Below are positions 1 through 4,606 of a DNA stretch of 5,001 nucleotides, in pieces. This DNA comes from Nitrosotalea sp. (GTDB lineage Archaea > Thermoproteota > Nitrososphaeria > Nitrososphaerales > Nitrosopumilaceae), in the NCBI GenBank assembly GCA_031296345.1, contig JARLFW010000128.1, positions 1 to 5,001 of the forward strand, written 5' to 3'. The stretch's first letter is position 1; each line of letters opens with the position of its first letter. The notes beneath the pieces were generated by a model that saw nothing but the letters and a program-made list of their open reading frames with translations, searched no databases and was not told the origin of the DNA. The position numbers and the translations under genes were made by a program.

Positions 1-548
1 GCATTTTGGATAAATGTAGAGTCACTTACTTGATTGTTAGCCCATTGTCCAGATATTGTTTGTAGAGGTGAAGAACTTTGGCTGGAAACTGGATTATCTG
101 CAACTCGTTGAGATGGAGTATAATTGGATACTCCTGCACTTGGTGCAGTATGAGATGAATGTGATTGTGTTACTCCTCTGTTCCATGTATTAGATGATTG
201 ATTGGCAGCTGCTTGAACTGGAACTGATGGAGTAGAAGATGGCTGAGTGGAAACAGATTGAATAGGAACTGTTTGAACTGGAGCTGACTGGGTAGTAGCT
301 GGTTGAGTAGCAACTGCTTGTACAGTAGCTGGTTGAGTAGCAACTGCTTGTACAGTAGAAGAACTAGATGATGTATCTGAAGATGATTGATATGTTGCAG
401 GTGTAATGGATGCAGTAGATGTTGCATTTAGATAAGACACACTATAAGCAGTAGCAGTATTATTGTCTGCAAAAGAATTTGGAAAAGCATACTGTGAAAA
501 CATCAACAGTGCTGTAAATGCAAAAAGGATCATTGCTTTGTTTTTCAT
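1..548 (-). CDS. Exported Ser/Thr/Gln-rich protein, C-terminus cut by window edge
   Basis: An open frame of 182 codons runs from the ATG at 548 off the left edge without a stop. Residues 1-27 form a signal peptide (Met-Lys-Asn-Lys, hydrophobic core, then NSFA before Asp28), so the protein is probably exported. Residues 28-165 are low complexity, rich in Ser, Thr, Gln, Ala and Pro. From Gln67 to Gln117 a Gln falls at every fifth residue, except Pro107. The last visible residues, ISGQWANNQVSDSTFIQN (166-182, the final residue lying on a partial codon excluded), match the start of a Trp-rich segment known from many exported Nitrososphaerota proteins; the pentapeptide protein at 3537-4586 has the same segment. 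The ATG lies 29 bases from a TTTTATTA box, so the message is probably leaderless. Any catalytic domain would lie outside the window. The frame and signal peptide are clear; the function is unknown. Confidence 0.85.
   Translation of the reverse strand, partial: MKNKAMILFAFTALLMFSQYAFPNSFADNNTATAYSVSYLNATSTASITPATYQSSSDTSSSSSTVQAVATQPATVQAVATQPATTQSAPVQTVPIQSVSTQPSSTPSVPVQAAANQSSNTWNRGVTQSHSSHTAPSAGVSNYTPSQRVADNPVSSQSSSPLQTISGQWANNQVSDSTFIQN
294..358. repeat. 30-bp tandem repeat, about 2.2 copies
   Basis: The bases at 294-328 recur at 324-358 with a period of 30 and no visible mismatch. They encode two copies of a ten-residue TVQAVATQPA unit in the exported protein at 1-548. This looks like a recent in-frame duplication inside an older, degenerate 15-bp (five-residue) periodicity. 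Confidence 0.85.
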
Positions 549-569
549 GCACTCAATACGTCAATGAGT

Positions 570-577
570 TAATAAAA
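570..577 (-). promoter_or_regulatory. TATA box of the exported Ser/Thr/Gln-rich protein
   Basis: On the minus strand the octamer TTTTATTA begins 29 bases before the ATG at 548. That spacing puts the transcription start at or next to the start codon, the usual leaderless arrangement in these archaea. The same octamer stands 28-29 bases before the ATGs at 1022 and 4586. The 28-bp palindrome found at 1058-2934 is absent here, so this gene is probably outside that regulon. Confidence 0.6.
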
Positions 578-770
578 AATTGTGACACATTGTTCTGGAA
601 CATTGTTAATGATGATTAGCATACTAATGATTTGTACCCAAACCATAAATGCTATGACAAAAACCAGTATGAGAAGATAAGCAAGTCCATCTCAAATCAC
701 TCGTCTGGAATAGTGATTCAAGTTTTATCCTAAAAAATATCGGTCATACAACATGTTATAATGTCATAGC

Positions 771-775
771 AAAAA
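771..775 (-). terminator. Oligo-T terminator candidate after the 77-aa gene
   Basis: The minus strand carries TTTTT about 14 bases past the TAA at 789-791, preceded by an A run. Archaeal transcription commonly ends at such T tracts without a hairpin. The complementary plus-strand tract of seven T (776-782) could stop transcription the other way. Confidence 0.3.
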
Positions 776-788
776 TTTTTTTGTAAGA

Positions 789-1022
789 TTACGCCAATCT
801 CATTTTAGCCGCTTTACGTCTAATCTTGTATACTTTCCAAATTGAATATCCAACTACTCCAAGTATTGCAACTATGGTAATGTATAATGTCAAACTAAAG
901 ATTGTCAGGATTGTCATATCAGGCTGGCCGCCTCCTTCATTTTCATATTGTGCAATTGCTAGTGTTGGTGCACTCGTAGCAAGTATGACAAGCGCTATCA
1001 TTACGTATGAATATTTTTTCAT
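789..1022 (-). CDS. Small exported single-pass membrane protein, 77 aa
   Basis: Family not recognised. Residues 1-24 look like a signal peptide (Lys2-Lys3, hydrophobic stretch, LAIA before Gln25). A short acidic and Gly-rich outer segment follows (YENEGGGQPD, 26-35), then one long membrane helix at about 37-62. The tail is strongly basic (63-75, six Lys and Arg in KVYKIRRKAAKMR), consistent with a cytoplasmic C-terminus. An uncleaved two-helix hairpin is the alternative. The ATG at 1022 is 29 bases from TTTTATTA at 1044-1051, next to the palindrome at 1058-1085, so it is probably leaderless and controlled with the rest of the block. The clean gene layout and promoter make the gene convincing. 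A subunit or assembly factor of a membrane complex is possible but is a guess. Confidence 0.8.
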   Translation of the reverse strand: MKKYSYVMIALVILATSAPTLAIAQYENEGGGQPDMTILTIFSLTLYITIVAILGVVGYSIWKVYKIRRKAAKMRLA

Positions 1023-1043
1023 AAATTATTGAAATACAAATCA

Positions 1044-1099
1044 TAATAAAACAGATGCTATCATTTTCATAAACGAGAACGGTAGTTTGATAATTAAAT
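1044..1099. promoter_or_regulatory. Dyad-centred divergent promoter 1 (palindrome 1058-1085)
   Basis: The palindrome half-sites are CTATCATTTTC (1058-1068) and GAGAACGGTAG (1075-1085); the left one reads GAAAATGATAG on the minus strand. The outward boxes are TTTTATTA at 1051-1044 (minus) and AATTAAAT at 1092-1099 (plus), each starting 11 bases beyond the equivalent G of its half-site. The minus side starts the 77-aa gene, ATG at distance 29. The plus side has no start codon at the expected position near 1121 and points into the 3' end of the 74-aa gene. The position directly upstream of the TATA and BRE region would suit either an activator or a repressor. Confidence 0.65.
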
Positions 1100-1127
1100 A
1101 CAAACTCAGAAAAAGAAAGAGAAATTT

Positions 1128-1135
1128 AAAAAAAA
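1128..1135 (-). terminator. T8 terminator after the 74-aa gene
   Basis: On the minus strand a run of eight T begins 22 bases past the TAG stop at 1158-1160 and is followed by further T-rich sequence. This is a typical archaeal oligo-T stop. It separates the 74-aa gene from the 77-aa gene, which has its own promoter. Confidence 0.5.
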
Positions 1136-1157
1136 TATCGATGGTTGGATATCTTGG

Positions 1158-1382
1158 CTAAGGTCCAGATTCTGCGGATTCTCCAGATGGTGCAGATCCT
1201 GATTTGACTAGTCCTGTAGATGATACTGTTGTCTTATTCTCTTGAATGTTCAGAGCCTTTTCGGTGTGTTCCTCACCAGGTAATGCTAATGCCTTGTCTC
1301 CCAAGATGGTCTTGGCACCTACCACTGCAACAGCTATTGCAATAACAGCAATAGCAATGCCAACTAGAATTTTTTTATTCAT
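1158..1382 (-). CDS. Small signal-anchor protein with Ser/Gly/Glu-rich tail, 74 aa
   Basis: Family not recognised. After Met-Asn-Lys-Lys, residues 5-23 form a hydrophobic Ile/Val/Ala helix, either an uncleaved anchor or a signal peptide (possible cleavage near AGAK or ALA at 31-33). The rest is hydrophilic, and residues 51-74 are mostly Ser, Thr, Gly, Glu and Pro. Asn49-Lys-Thr is an N-glycosylation sequon, which fits an outside location. The ATG at 1382 lies 28 bases from an ATTATAAC box on the palindromic promoter 1403-1458. A T8 terminator follows the stop. The first residues, MNKKI followed by GIA, resemble the possible 47-aa peptide at 2729-2872. Short length and low complexity prevent a functional call; the defined promoter and terminator favour a real gene. 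Confidence 0.75.
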   Translation of the reverse strand: MNKKILVGIAIAVIAIAVAVVGAKTILGDKALALPGEEHTEKALNIQENKTTVSSTGLVKSGSAPSGESAESGP

Positions 1383-1402
1383 ACCCGTTTTCTCTTTTGC
1401 AG

Positions 1403-1458
1403 GTTATAATGTCTAGTTACCATTTCCATTTGCGGGAATGGTAGTTAGACAATTAAAT
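1403..1458. promoter_or_regulatory. Dyad-centred divergent promoter 2 (palindrome 1417-1444)
   Basis: Half-sites TTACCATTTCC and GGGAATGGTAG are spaced exactly as in the other three copies. The wider arms 1411-1424 and 1437-1450 match as an inverted repeat at 12 of 14 bases. The minus box ATTATAAC (1410-1403) stands 28 bases before the ATG at 1382 (74-aa gene). The plus box AATTAAAT (1451-1458) stands 29 bases before an ATG at 1480. TAGACA directly precedes both boxes and may be part of the BRE. Confidence 0.7.
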
Positions 1459-1479
1459 GACAAATGCCAATTGTACCTG

Positions 1480-1578
1480 ATGAAGTGGCAGAATGGGAAA
1501 ATGATTTTGTCTGAACCCCTGCAAGGGTATATGTTGTTGTTTGTCTCTCATCTGCCACCCACTCCCCAAAACAAATAA
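1480..1578 (+). CDS. Possible leaderless microprotein, 32 aa
   Basis: This short frame starts at ATG 1480 and ends at TAA 1576-1578; it begins MKWQNGKMILSEPLQGYM and ends PPTPQNK. The case for it is positional: the ATG is 29 bases past AATTAAAT at 1451-1458, the same distance as for the four-helix gene at 1693. The peptide has a modest hydrophobic middle (YMLLFV) and a Pro-rich end and matches no family I know. Against it, the length could be chance, and an equally long frame exists on the minus strand (1453-1551). A non-coding transcript or the remains of a lost gene are alternatives. Confidence 0.35.
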   Translation: MKWQNGKMILSEPLQGYMLLFVSHLPPTPQNK

Positions 1579-1615
1579 ACGAAATTATTTTCAGCAAGCA
1601 AACTATGTTACAGAT

Positions 1616-1671
1616 TTTATAAAAAAACTGTATCATTCTCGTTGATGAAAACGGTAGTTAGACAATTAAAT
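1616..1671. promoter_or_regulatory. Dyad-centred divergent promoter 3 (palindrome 1630-1657)
   Basis: Half-sites GTATCATTCTC and GAAAACGGTAG have the common spacing. The plus box AATTAAAT (1664-1671) lies 29 bases before the ATG at 1693 of the four-helix gene. The minus box TTTATAAA (1623-1616) is the most canonical archaeal TATA of the set, yet no ATG lies at the expected place near 1594. The nearest options are a TTG at 1597 (about 50 codons, not compelling) and an ATG at 1551 (32 aa). This side therefore may produce a non-coding transcript. Confidence 0.7.
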
Positions 1672-1692
1672 ACCTAATACAAATTGCAGATA

Positions 1693-2103
1693 ATGAAAAA
1701 ATCAACACAACAATCCATCATGATAATAGTGATTCTAGTTCTTGGAAACAGCGGAATTTATTTTGTTACAGCATATTCACAAATGCAAGAATCAAGTAAT
1801 CTTCCTAGTCAGATCCAGACAATGCTCTTTGCAACTGCAGCAATTGTGTATCTGCCACTGGGAATATGGATGATAAAGAACAACCTACACAGCAGAGCAC
1901 CATATGTTATAGCAAGTTTGGTCTCAATAGCTTTGATTGGCCTGTATGTTTTATCCAGAACTGTTAGCTTGCCAATTGTAGGCATACAAGAGGATGTAGG
2001 CATTGTAGACATACTTGCCAAGATAACTCAGGGCTCTATAGTTGTGATATCTTTACTGCTATTACAAAACTGGAAGAAGGAAAAGATAACAATCCAGCAA
2101 TAA
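1693..2103 (+). CDS. Four-helix integral membrane protein, 136 aa
   Basis: Four membrane helices lie at about residues 8-28, 43-61, 70-88 and 107-125, with a Lys-rich C-terminus (WKKEK, 127-131). Between helices 3 and 4 is SRT-x3-P with Glu100, Asp106 and Lys110. As I recall, a similar '[TS]RT-x-G-x-P ... E ... D ... K' loop marks a broad group of uncharacterised four-helix proteins in bacteria and archaea; here Ser92 replaces the usual Gly. An in-frame TTG at 1684 would add three residues, but the ATG at 1693 is exactly 29 bases from the TATA box, so I chose it. The gene ends 7 bases before the stop of the convergent winged-helix gene. Gene certain; role unknown, with copper or redox membrane chemistry possible from the nearby cupredoxin. 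Confidence 0.85.
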   Translation: MKKSTQQSIMIIVILVLGNSGIYFVTAYSQMQESSNLPSQIQTMLFATAAIVYLPLGIWMIKNNLHSRAPYVIASLVSIALIGLYVLSRTVSLPIVGIQEDVGIVDILAKITQGSIVVISLLLLQNWKKEKITIQQ

Positions 2104-2110
2104 AGTCAAC

Positions 2111-2452
2111 TCATTTTTCTGAGAATTTTTCCCAAAGTCTTTGTATCTTTTCATCCATGGTGAATTTTTCAATTTTACAAGACATCTCGCCATCTCGAAA
2201 CTTTACTTCTATCCCAGAGACTAGGCTCTTGTAGTAACTTTCGTCAAGACCCTCAAGTGTACGGATGACCTTGGTCTTTTTTATGAGTACAAGAGTTTCC
2301 AAATTTTTTATCTTCCTATAGGTAGTCGATGCAGGGATGTCAAGTTTTGTAGATATTTCAAGCGCGTTCAACTCATTTTTTGCAAGTATTGAGAGAATCT
2401 TTCTACTATATTCGTCTCCTAATATTGCTAGGATCTCATCATCATTTGTCAT
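2111..2452 (-). CDS. ArsR-like winged helix-turn-helix transcription regulator, 113 aa
   Basis: This is a DNA-binding regulator, cytoplasmic, with no membrane helix. Residues 5-25 (EILAILGDEYSRKILSILAK) are the first helix of an ArsR-type fold. Residues 29-37 and 40-53 form the helix-turn-helix, with IPASTTYRKIKNLE as the recognition helix. Residues 55-68 form the wing. The C-terminal GIEVKFRDGEM (80-90) is a beta-strand element that I associate with archaeal ArsR-like regulators paired with small membrane proteins. No metal-binding Cys cluster is visible; Cys92 is the only Cys. The gene follows the three-helix membrane gene by 3 bases, so they are co-transcribed. It is the only regulator in the window and lies downstream of one of the four palindromes, which makes autoregulation plausible. 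Confidence 0.88.
   Translation of the reverse strand: MTNDDEILAILGDEYSRKILSILAKNELNALEISTKLDIPASTTYRKIKNLETLVLIKKTKVIRTLEGLDESYYKSLVSGIEVKFRDGEMSCKIEKFTMDEKIQRLWEKFSEK
2114..2130 (+). terminator. T-rich terminator candidate of the four-helix gene
   Basis: Two runs of five T (2114-2118 and 2126-2130) begin 10 bases past the TAA at 2101-2103. They lie inside the 3' end of the convergent winged-helix gene, so the two transcripts probably overlap at their tails. Confidence 0.35.
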
Positions 2453-2455
2453 TTT

Positions 2456-2725
2456 CTAGCTTTTCTTGACTGCTATGATTAGTACAATAAATCCTGATAT
2501 CTCAAATGCTTCTTCAATTATTTTTCCTATGCTCTCGCCGGTAAATGCAAATATGTATTCAATGACAGTTTCTCCAAGGACTAATAATGTGAATCCTATT
2601 ACTAGAAGGGCCATTGGACGATACTTTGTTCTCTTGAACGCTTTTGTGGCAAAGAAAACGAGAATAAATCCTACTATGAGATGTATGGCAAGAAGTACAT
2701 AATGAGTAATTGTTGATTCAACCAT
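2456..2725 (-). CDS. Three-helix membrane protein paired with the winged-helix regulator, 89 aa
   Basis: Three membrane helices lie at about residues 8-27, 38-60 and 71-86. The first loop is basic (FKRTKYR, 30-36). Acidic residues sit at helix edges (Glu52, Glu56, Glu71, Glu72, Glu75). Size, helix pattern and the basic loop resemble the small membrane proteins that accompany ArsR-like regulators in many archaea (annotated in haloarchaea as DUF7521); this is from memory and the family link is tentative. The regulator gene starts 3 bases after this stop. A possible 47-aa frame ends 3 bases before this ATG, suggesting one message from the promoter at 2893-2948. A plausible role is a membrane partner or sensor for the regulator, which is inference. 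Confidence 0.82.
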   Translation of the reverse strand: MVESTITHYVLLAIHLIVGFILVFFATKAFKRTKYRPMALLVIGFTLLVLGETVIEYIFAFTGESIGKIIEEAFEISGFIVLIIAVKKS

Positions 2726-2728
2726 TGT

Positions 2729-2872
2729 CTACATCATCTTACCATGTTTAGCTCTAATAGATGTTTTTTCATGGGATGTATTCTTTTGACTAGTTATTTC
2801 AAATGATTGATTGTATGCTAATTTTGTATCAATTATAACAACTGCAATTCCTGGAATGATTTTTTTATTCAT
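2729..2872 (-). CDS. Possible 47-aa peptide heading the regulator operon
   Basis: The frame starts at ATG 2872 and stops at TAG 2729-2731. The ATG is 28 bases from the minus-side box (2900-2893) of the palindromic promoter 2893-2948, the position used by the clear genes of the block. The start MNKKIIPGIAVVIID resembles MNKKILVGIAIAVIA of the 74-aa protein, and the first 14 bases are identical. After residue 15 the hydrophobic stretch breaks off into a polar, Lys-rich segment, so it no longer forms a good membrane anchor. It may be a small real protein, a leader peptide, or a decayed paralogue of the 74-aa gene. The 3-base gap to the next gene supports translation through the operon. Confidence 0.45.
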   Translation of the reverse strand: MNKKIIPGIAVVIIDTKLAYNQSFEITSQKNTSHEKTSIRAKHGKMM

Positions 2873-2892
2873 AGAAATCAATTCTGTATAAC

Positions 2893-2948
2893 GCATAAGA
2901 CACTACCTTCCATTATCATAAATGAGAATGATAGACATCATTAAAATC
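2893..2948. promoter_or_regulatory. Dyad-centred divergent promoter 4 (palindrome 2907-2934)
   Basis: Half-sites CTTCCATTATC and GAGAATGATAG have the same 28-bp dyad and 56-bp overall layout as the three copies upstream. The plus box TTAAAATC (2941-2948) serves the cupredoxin, with TTG codons at 27 and 30 bases. The minus box TCTTATGC (2900-2893) is weak but correctly placed, 28 bases before ATG 2872 of the regulator operon. A weak TATA could make the regulator operon dependent on an activator or keep its level low. Confidence 0.65.
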
Positions 2949-2967
2949 TGCAGGTGACAAAAAATTC

Positions 2968-3459
2968 TTGTTGGCATCAAATAATACAACTGTAATCATG
3001 CTAGGCATATCTATTGCTGCAATTGCCATTGCTATTACATTATTTGCTATAGCAATACCCATCTTGACTGCACAGCATGAAAGCAACCAGAACACTATCC
3101 AGCAAAACAGCGCTCAAACACCATATGCTGGAGTAAAGAAAGAATTTTACCTGTTCGATAGTGAAATACCTGGTTTTAACGAGACCGAAATGGGAATGCC
3201 TCATGATACTTTCAGTATGCCTACCATGGCAGTCTTCAAAGGTGATAAAGTGGTAATCCACTTCTTTAACATTGAAGAGTATGGTGGAGATAATCATTCA
3301 TTTACCATCTACAAGCCGTATAACATCGATGTTGTTGTACATCCACGTGAGAACAAAACCATAACATTTGTCGCAAATACCACTGGAACATTTGCTTACC
3401 TTTGCACATTCCACCAACCAACCATGAGAGGGCAGCTCATAGTACAATCTCCTCCGTAG
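2968..3459 (+). CDS. Membrane-anchored type I copper cupredoxin (plastocyanin-like), 163 aa
   Basis: This is an electron-transfer protein on the outer face of the membrane. Residues 11-33 form an N-terminal anchor, followed by a polar linker and a cupredoxin domain at about 58-160. The type I copper ligands are visible: His110 (DNHSF), Cys146, His149 and Met153 in the CTFHQPTM motif near the C-terminus. Cupredoxins of this kind carry electrons in the copper-rich respiratory chains of ammonia-oxidising archaea. Start choice is open: TTG at 2968 or 2971 fits the promoter spacing, while ATG 2998 (153 aa, still keeping the anchor) would leave a leader of about 28 bases without a ribosome site. 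The gene diverges from the regulator operon across the palindrome 2907-2934. Family assignment is firm; the specific redox partner is unknown. Confidence 0.92.
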   Translation: MLASNNTTVIMLGISIAAIAIAITLFAIAIPILTAQHESNQNTIQQNSAQTPYAGVKKEFYLFDSEIPGFNETEMGMPHDTFSMPTMAVFKGDKVVIHFFNIEEYGGDNHSFTIYKPYNIDVVVHPRENKTITFVANTTGTFAYLCTFHQPTMRGQLIVQSPP

Positions 3460-3511
3460 ACATAAAACACGTCGTAATTATGTAATGTGAAAAGTTATGA
3501 TTTATTGTAGA

Positions 3512-3538
3512 TATTTTATTAATTTCTTTTTTGATTTT
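3512..3538 (+). terminator. T-rich terminator of the cupredoxin gene
   Basis: A run of T-rich sequence including TTTT (3514-3517) and six T (3527-3532) lies in the 77-base gap after the cupredoxin stop. It reaches the end of the convergent pentapeptide gene. This fits an oligo-T archaeal terminator without a clear hairpin. Confidence 0.45.
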
Positions 3539-4586
3539 AGCGAATACAGACAGGATTGCCAATGCAATGCAGGTGTGCTCCAGACAAATTAGCACCGGTA
3601 AGGTCTGCTCCAGACAAATCAGCGCCTGTAAGGTCTGCATTAGTCAAGTCTGCATCATGAAGATCTGCACTACCTAAATCTGCATGATTTAGGTTTGCAC
3701 CATTTAGGGTTGCATTTTCAAACCTTGCAAATCCAAGACCAGTATTTTGCATTTGGGCACCTGAGAGATTTGCACCAGTAAATACTGCATTGTTGAGATC
3801 TGCACTTTTAAGATTGGCATTAGTCAGGTTAGCGTCAATCATGCTAGCATACTGAAGTACAGTATCTTCAAAGTTTGCACCTGAGAGATTTGCACCAGTA
3901 AAATTAACATTCTTAATTTCTGACAGATTAAAATTAGCTCCAGTCAATGTAGCATTCTTGAAACTGGCCCCAGTAATAGCACCATTAAAAAAATTACCTC
4001 CAGAGAGGTTAGCATCATCCAAGTCTGCTGCAAGCAGGTTGATGAATTTACCACTTGCATTAATCATATTGACACCTTTTAAGTTGGCTTCTGGAAAATC
4101 AGCATTTGTAAGATCTGCACTTTGTAGATTTGCTCCTGCTAGATTGGTACGAAATAGATATGCTGTACGAAGATCTGCATGATTGAAATTAGTTCTAGCA
4201 AGATTTGCACCGGTCAAATCTGCATCATGTAACTTGGCATTAGAGAAATCACAGTCAGACCAGTTAACATGTGGAAATGTTCTATCTTGACAGTTAGAAA
4301 TCGCTATAGGTTTTTTATCAATTCCCCACTTTTCAGTATTTTTTGAGTCTTCATTAGATTCTAATTGTATCATGCCAATTTGAACAAGATATTTGAAAGC
4401 TTTTGTATACTCTGTATCGTTAATTTGCCCATGAGTCCAGTATTGTGTTCTAACCTTGAGCCACCAAGAAGGCATATGATCCTGATCGTTAGAAGCAGCA
4501 AATGCAGAAAGGCTTGAAGTTGAAAATATGCACGACACAGAGATCATTCCTATTGTAGATAAAATGAATTTTATTTTATTTGCCAT
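3537..4586 (-). CDS. Exported pentapeptide-repeat beta-helix protein, 349 aa
   Basis: Residues 1-30 are a signal peptide ending SLSAFA. Residues 38-75 hold the Trp-rich exported-protein segment: MPSWW, then YWTHGQINDTEY and KYLVQIGMI. From residue 110 to 341 there are 46 consecutive pentapeptides of the A(D/N)Lxx type. The central Leu, Phe, Met or Ile keeps phase from Phe114 to Leu339, except Gly179. Pentapeptide repeats fold as a right-handed square beta-helix, so about 11 coils are expected. The mature protein has only four Cys: 99 and 112 just before the helix, and 341 and 347 just after it, which could make disulfide caps. The frame extends upstream to ATG 4661, but ATG 4586 gives the signal peptide and lies 28 bases from a TATA box. 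The partner is unknown; pentapeptide proteins vary widely in role. Confidence 0.93.
   Translation of the reverse strand: MANKIKFILSTIGMISVSCIFSTSSLSAFAASNDQDHMPSWWLKVRTQYWTHGQINDTEYTKAFKYLVQIGMIQLESNEDSKNTEKWGIDKKPIAISNCQDRTFPHVNWSDCDFSNAKLHDADLTGANLARTNFNHADLRTAYLFRTNLAGANLQSADLTNADFPEANLKGVNMINASGKFINLLAADLDDANLSGGNFFNGAITGASFKNATLTGANFNLSEIKNVNFTGANLSGANFEDTVLQYASMIDANLTNANLKSADLNNAVFTGANLSGAQMQNTGLGFARFENATLNGANLNHADLGSADLHDADLTNADLTGADLSGADLTGANLSGAHLHCIGNPVCIR
3577..3636. repeat. 30-bp tandem repeat in the pentapeptide gene
   Basis: The bases at 3577-3606 and 3607-3636 match at 27 of 30 positions and encode two pairs of pentapeptides at the C-terminal end. A second pair, 3757-3782 and 3877-3902, is identical over 26 bases and 120 bases apart, equal to eight pentapeptides or two coils. 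These point to growth of the helix by duplication. Confidence 0.8.
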
Positions 4587-4606
4587 AATGTAGGTCTCAA
4601 GTTTGA

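Larger units (their letters stand above)
549..788. other. Intergenic gap, no convincing gene
   Basis: No reading frame here has both length and promoter geometry. It holds the TATA box at 570-577, a 7-bp hairpin (695-701 with 712-718, loop of 10) followed by TTTT at 722-725, and a distant perfect 10-bp inverted repeat (650-659 with 762-771). A small RNA cannot be excluded, but nothing identifies one. Confidence 0.4.

Noticed and set aside
294..358. Tandem repeats as a CRISPR array
   Set aside because: The units are contiguous without spacers and encode in-frame protein repeats.
170..427. Minus-strand 85-aa frame rich in Leu, His and Gln
   Set aside because: It lies in another phase of the exported protein at 1-548 and its composition is a by-product of that gene's repeats; no promoter fits.
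609..640. ATGATGA at 609-615 as a C box of a C/D guide RNA
   Set aside because: No D, D' or C' box follows within the usual 60 bases.
650..771. Perfect 10-bp inverted repeat (650-659 and 762-771) and a 7-bp hairpin between them
   Set aside because: The arms are about 100 bases apart and short; in AT-rich DNA this can arise by chance, and no RNA family feature is visible.
826..1032. Plus-strand 68-aa frame
   Set aside because: It is antisense to the 77-aa gene, has no TATA box at the right distance and shows no protein-like features.
1445..1636. Minus-strand 63-aa frame starting at ATG 1636
   Set aside because: The ATG lies inside the palindrome and upstream of the TATA box that would drive it, so the full frame is unlikely to be translated; shorter starts (TTG 1597, ATG 1551) remain weak.
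2466..2702. Plus-strand 78-aa frame
   Set aside because: It is the complement of the three-helix membrane gene, with no promoter and improbable composition.
3040..3297. Minus-strand 85-aa frame opposite the cupredoxin
   Set aside because: The cupredoxin on the other strand has clear copper ligands; this frame is a shadow.
3958..4182. Plus-strand 74-aa Arg/Ala-rich frame
   Set aside because: It is a shadow of the pentapeptide repeats, whose periodic codons keep other frames open.
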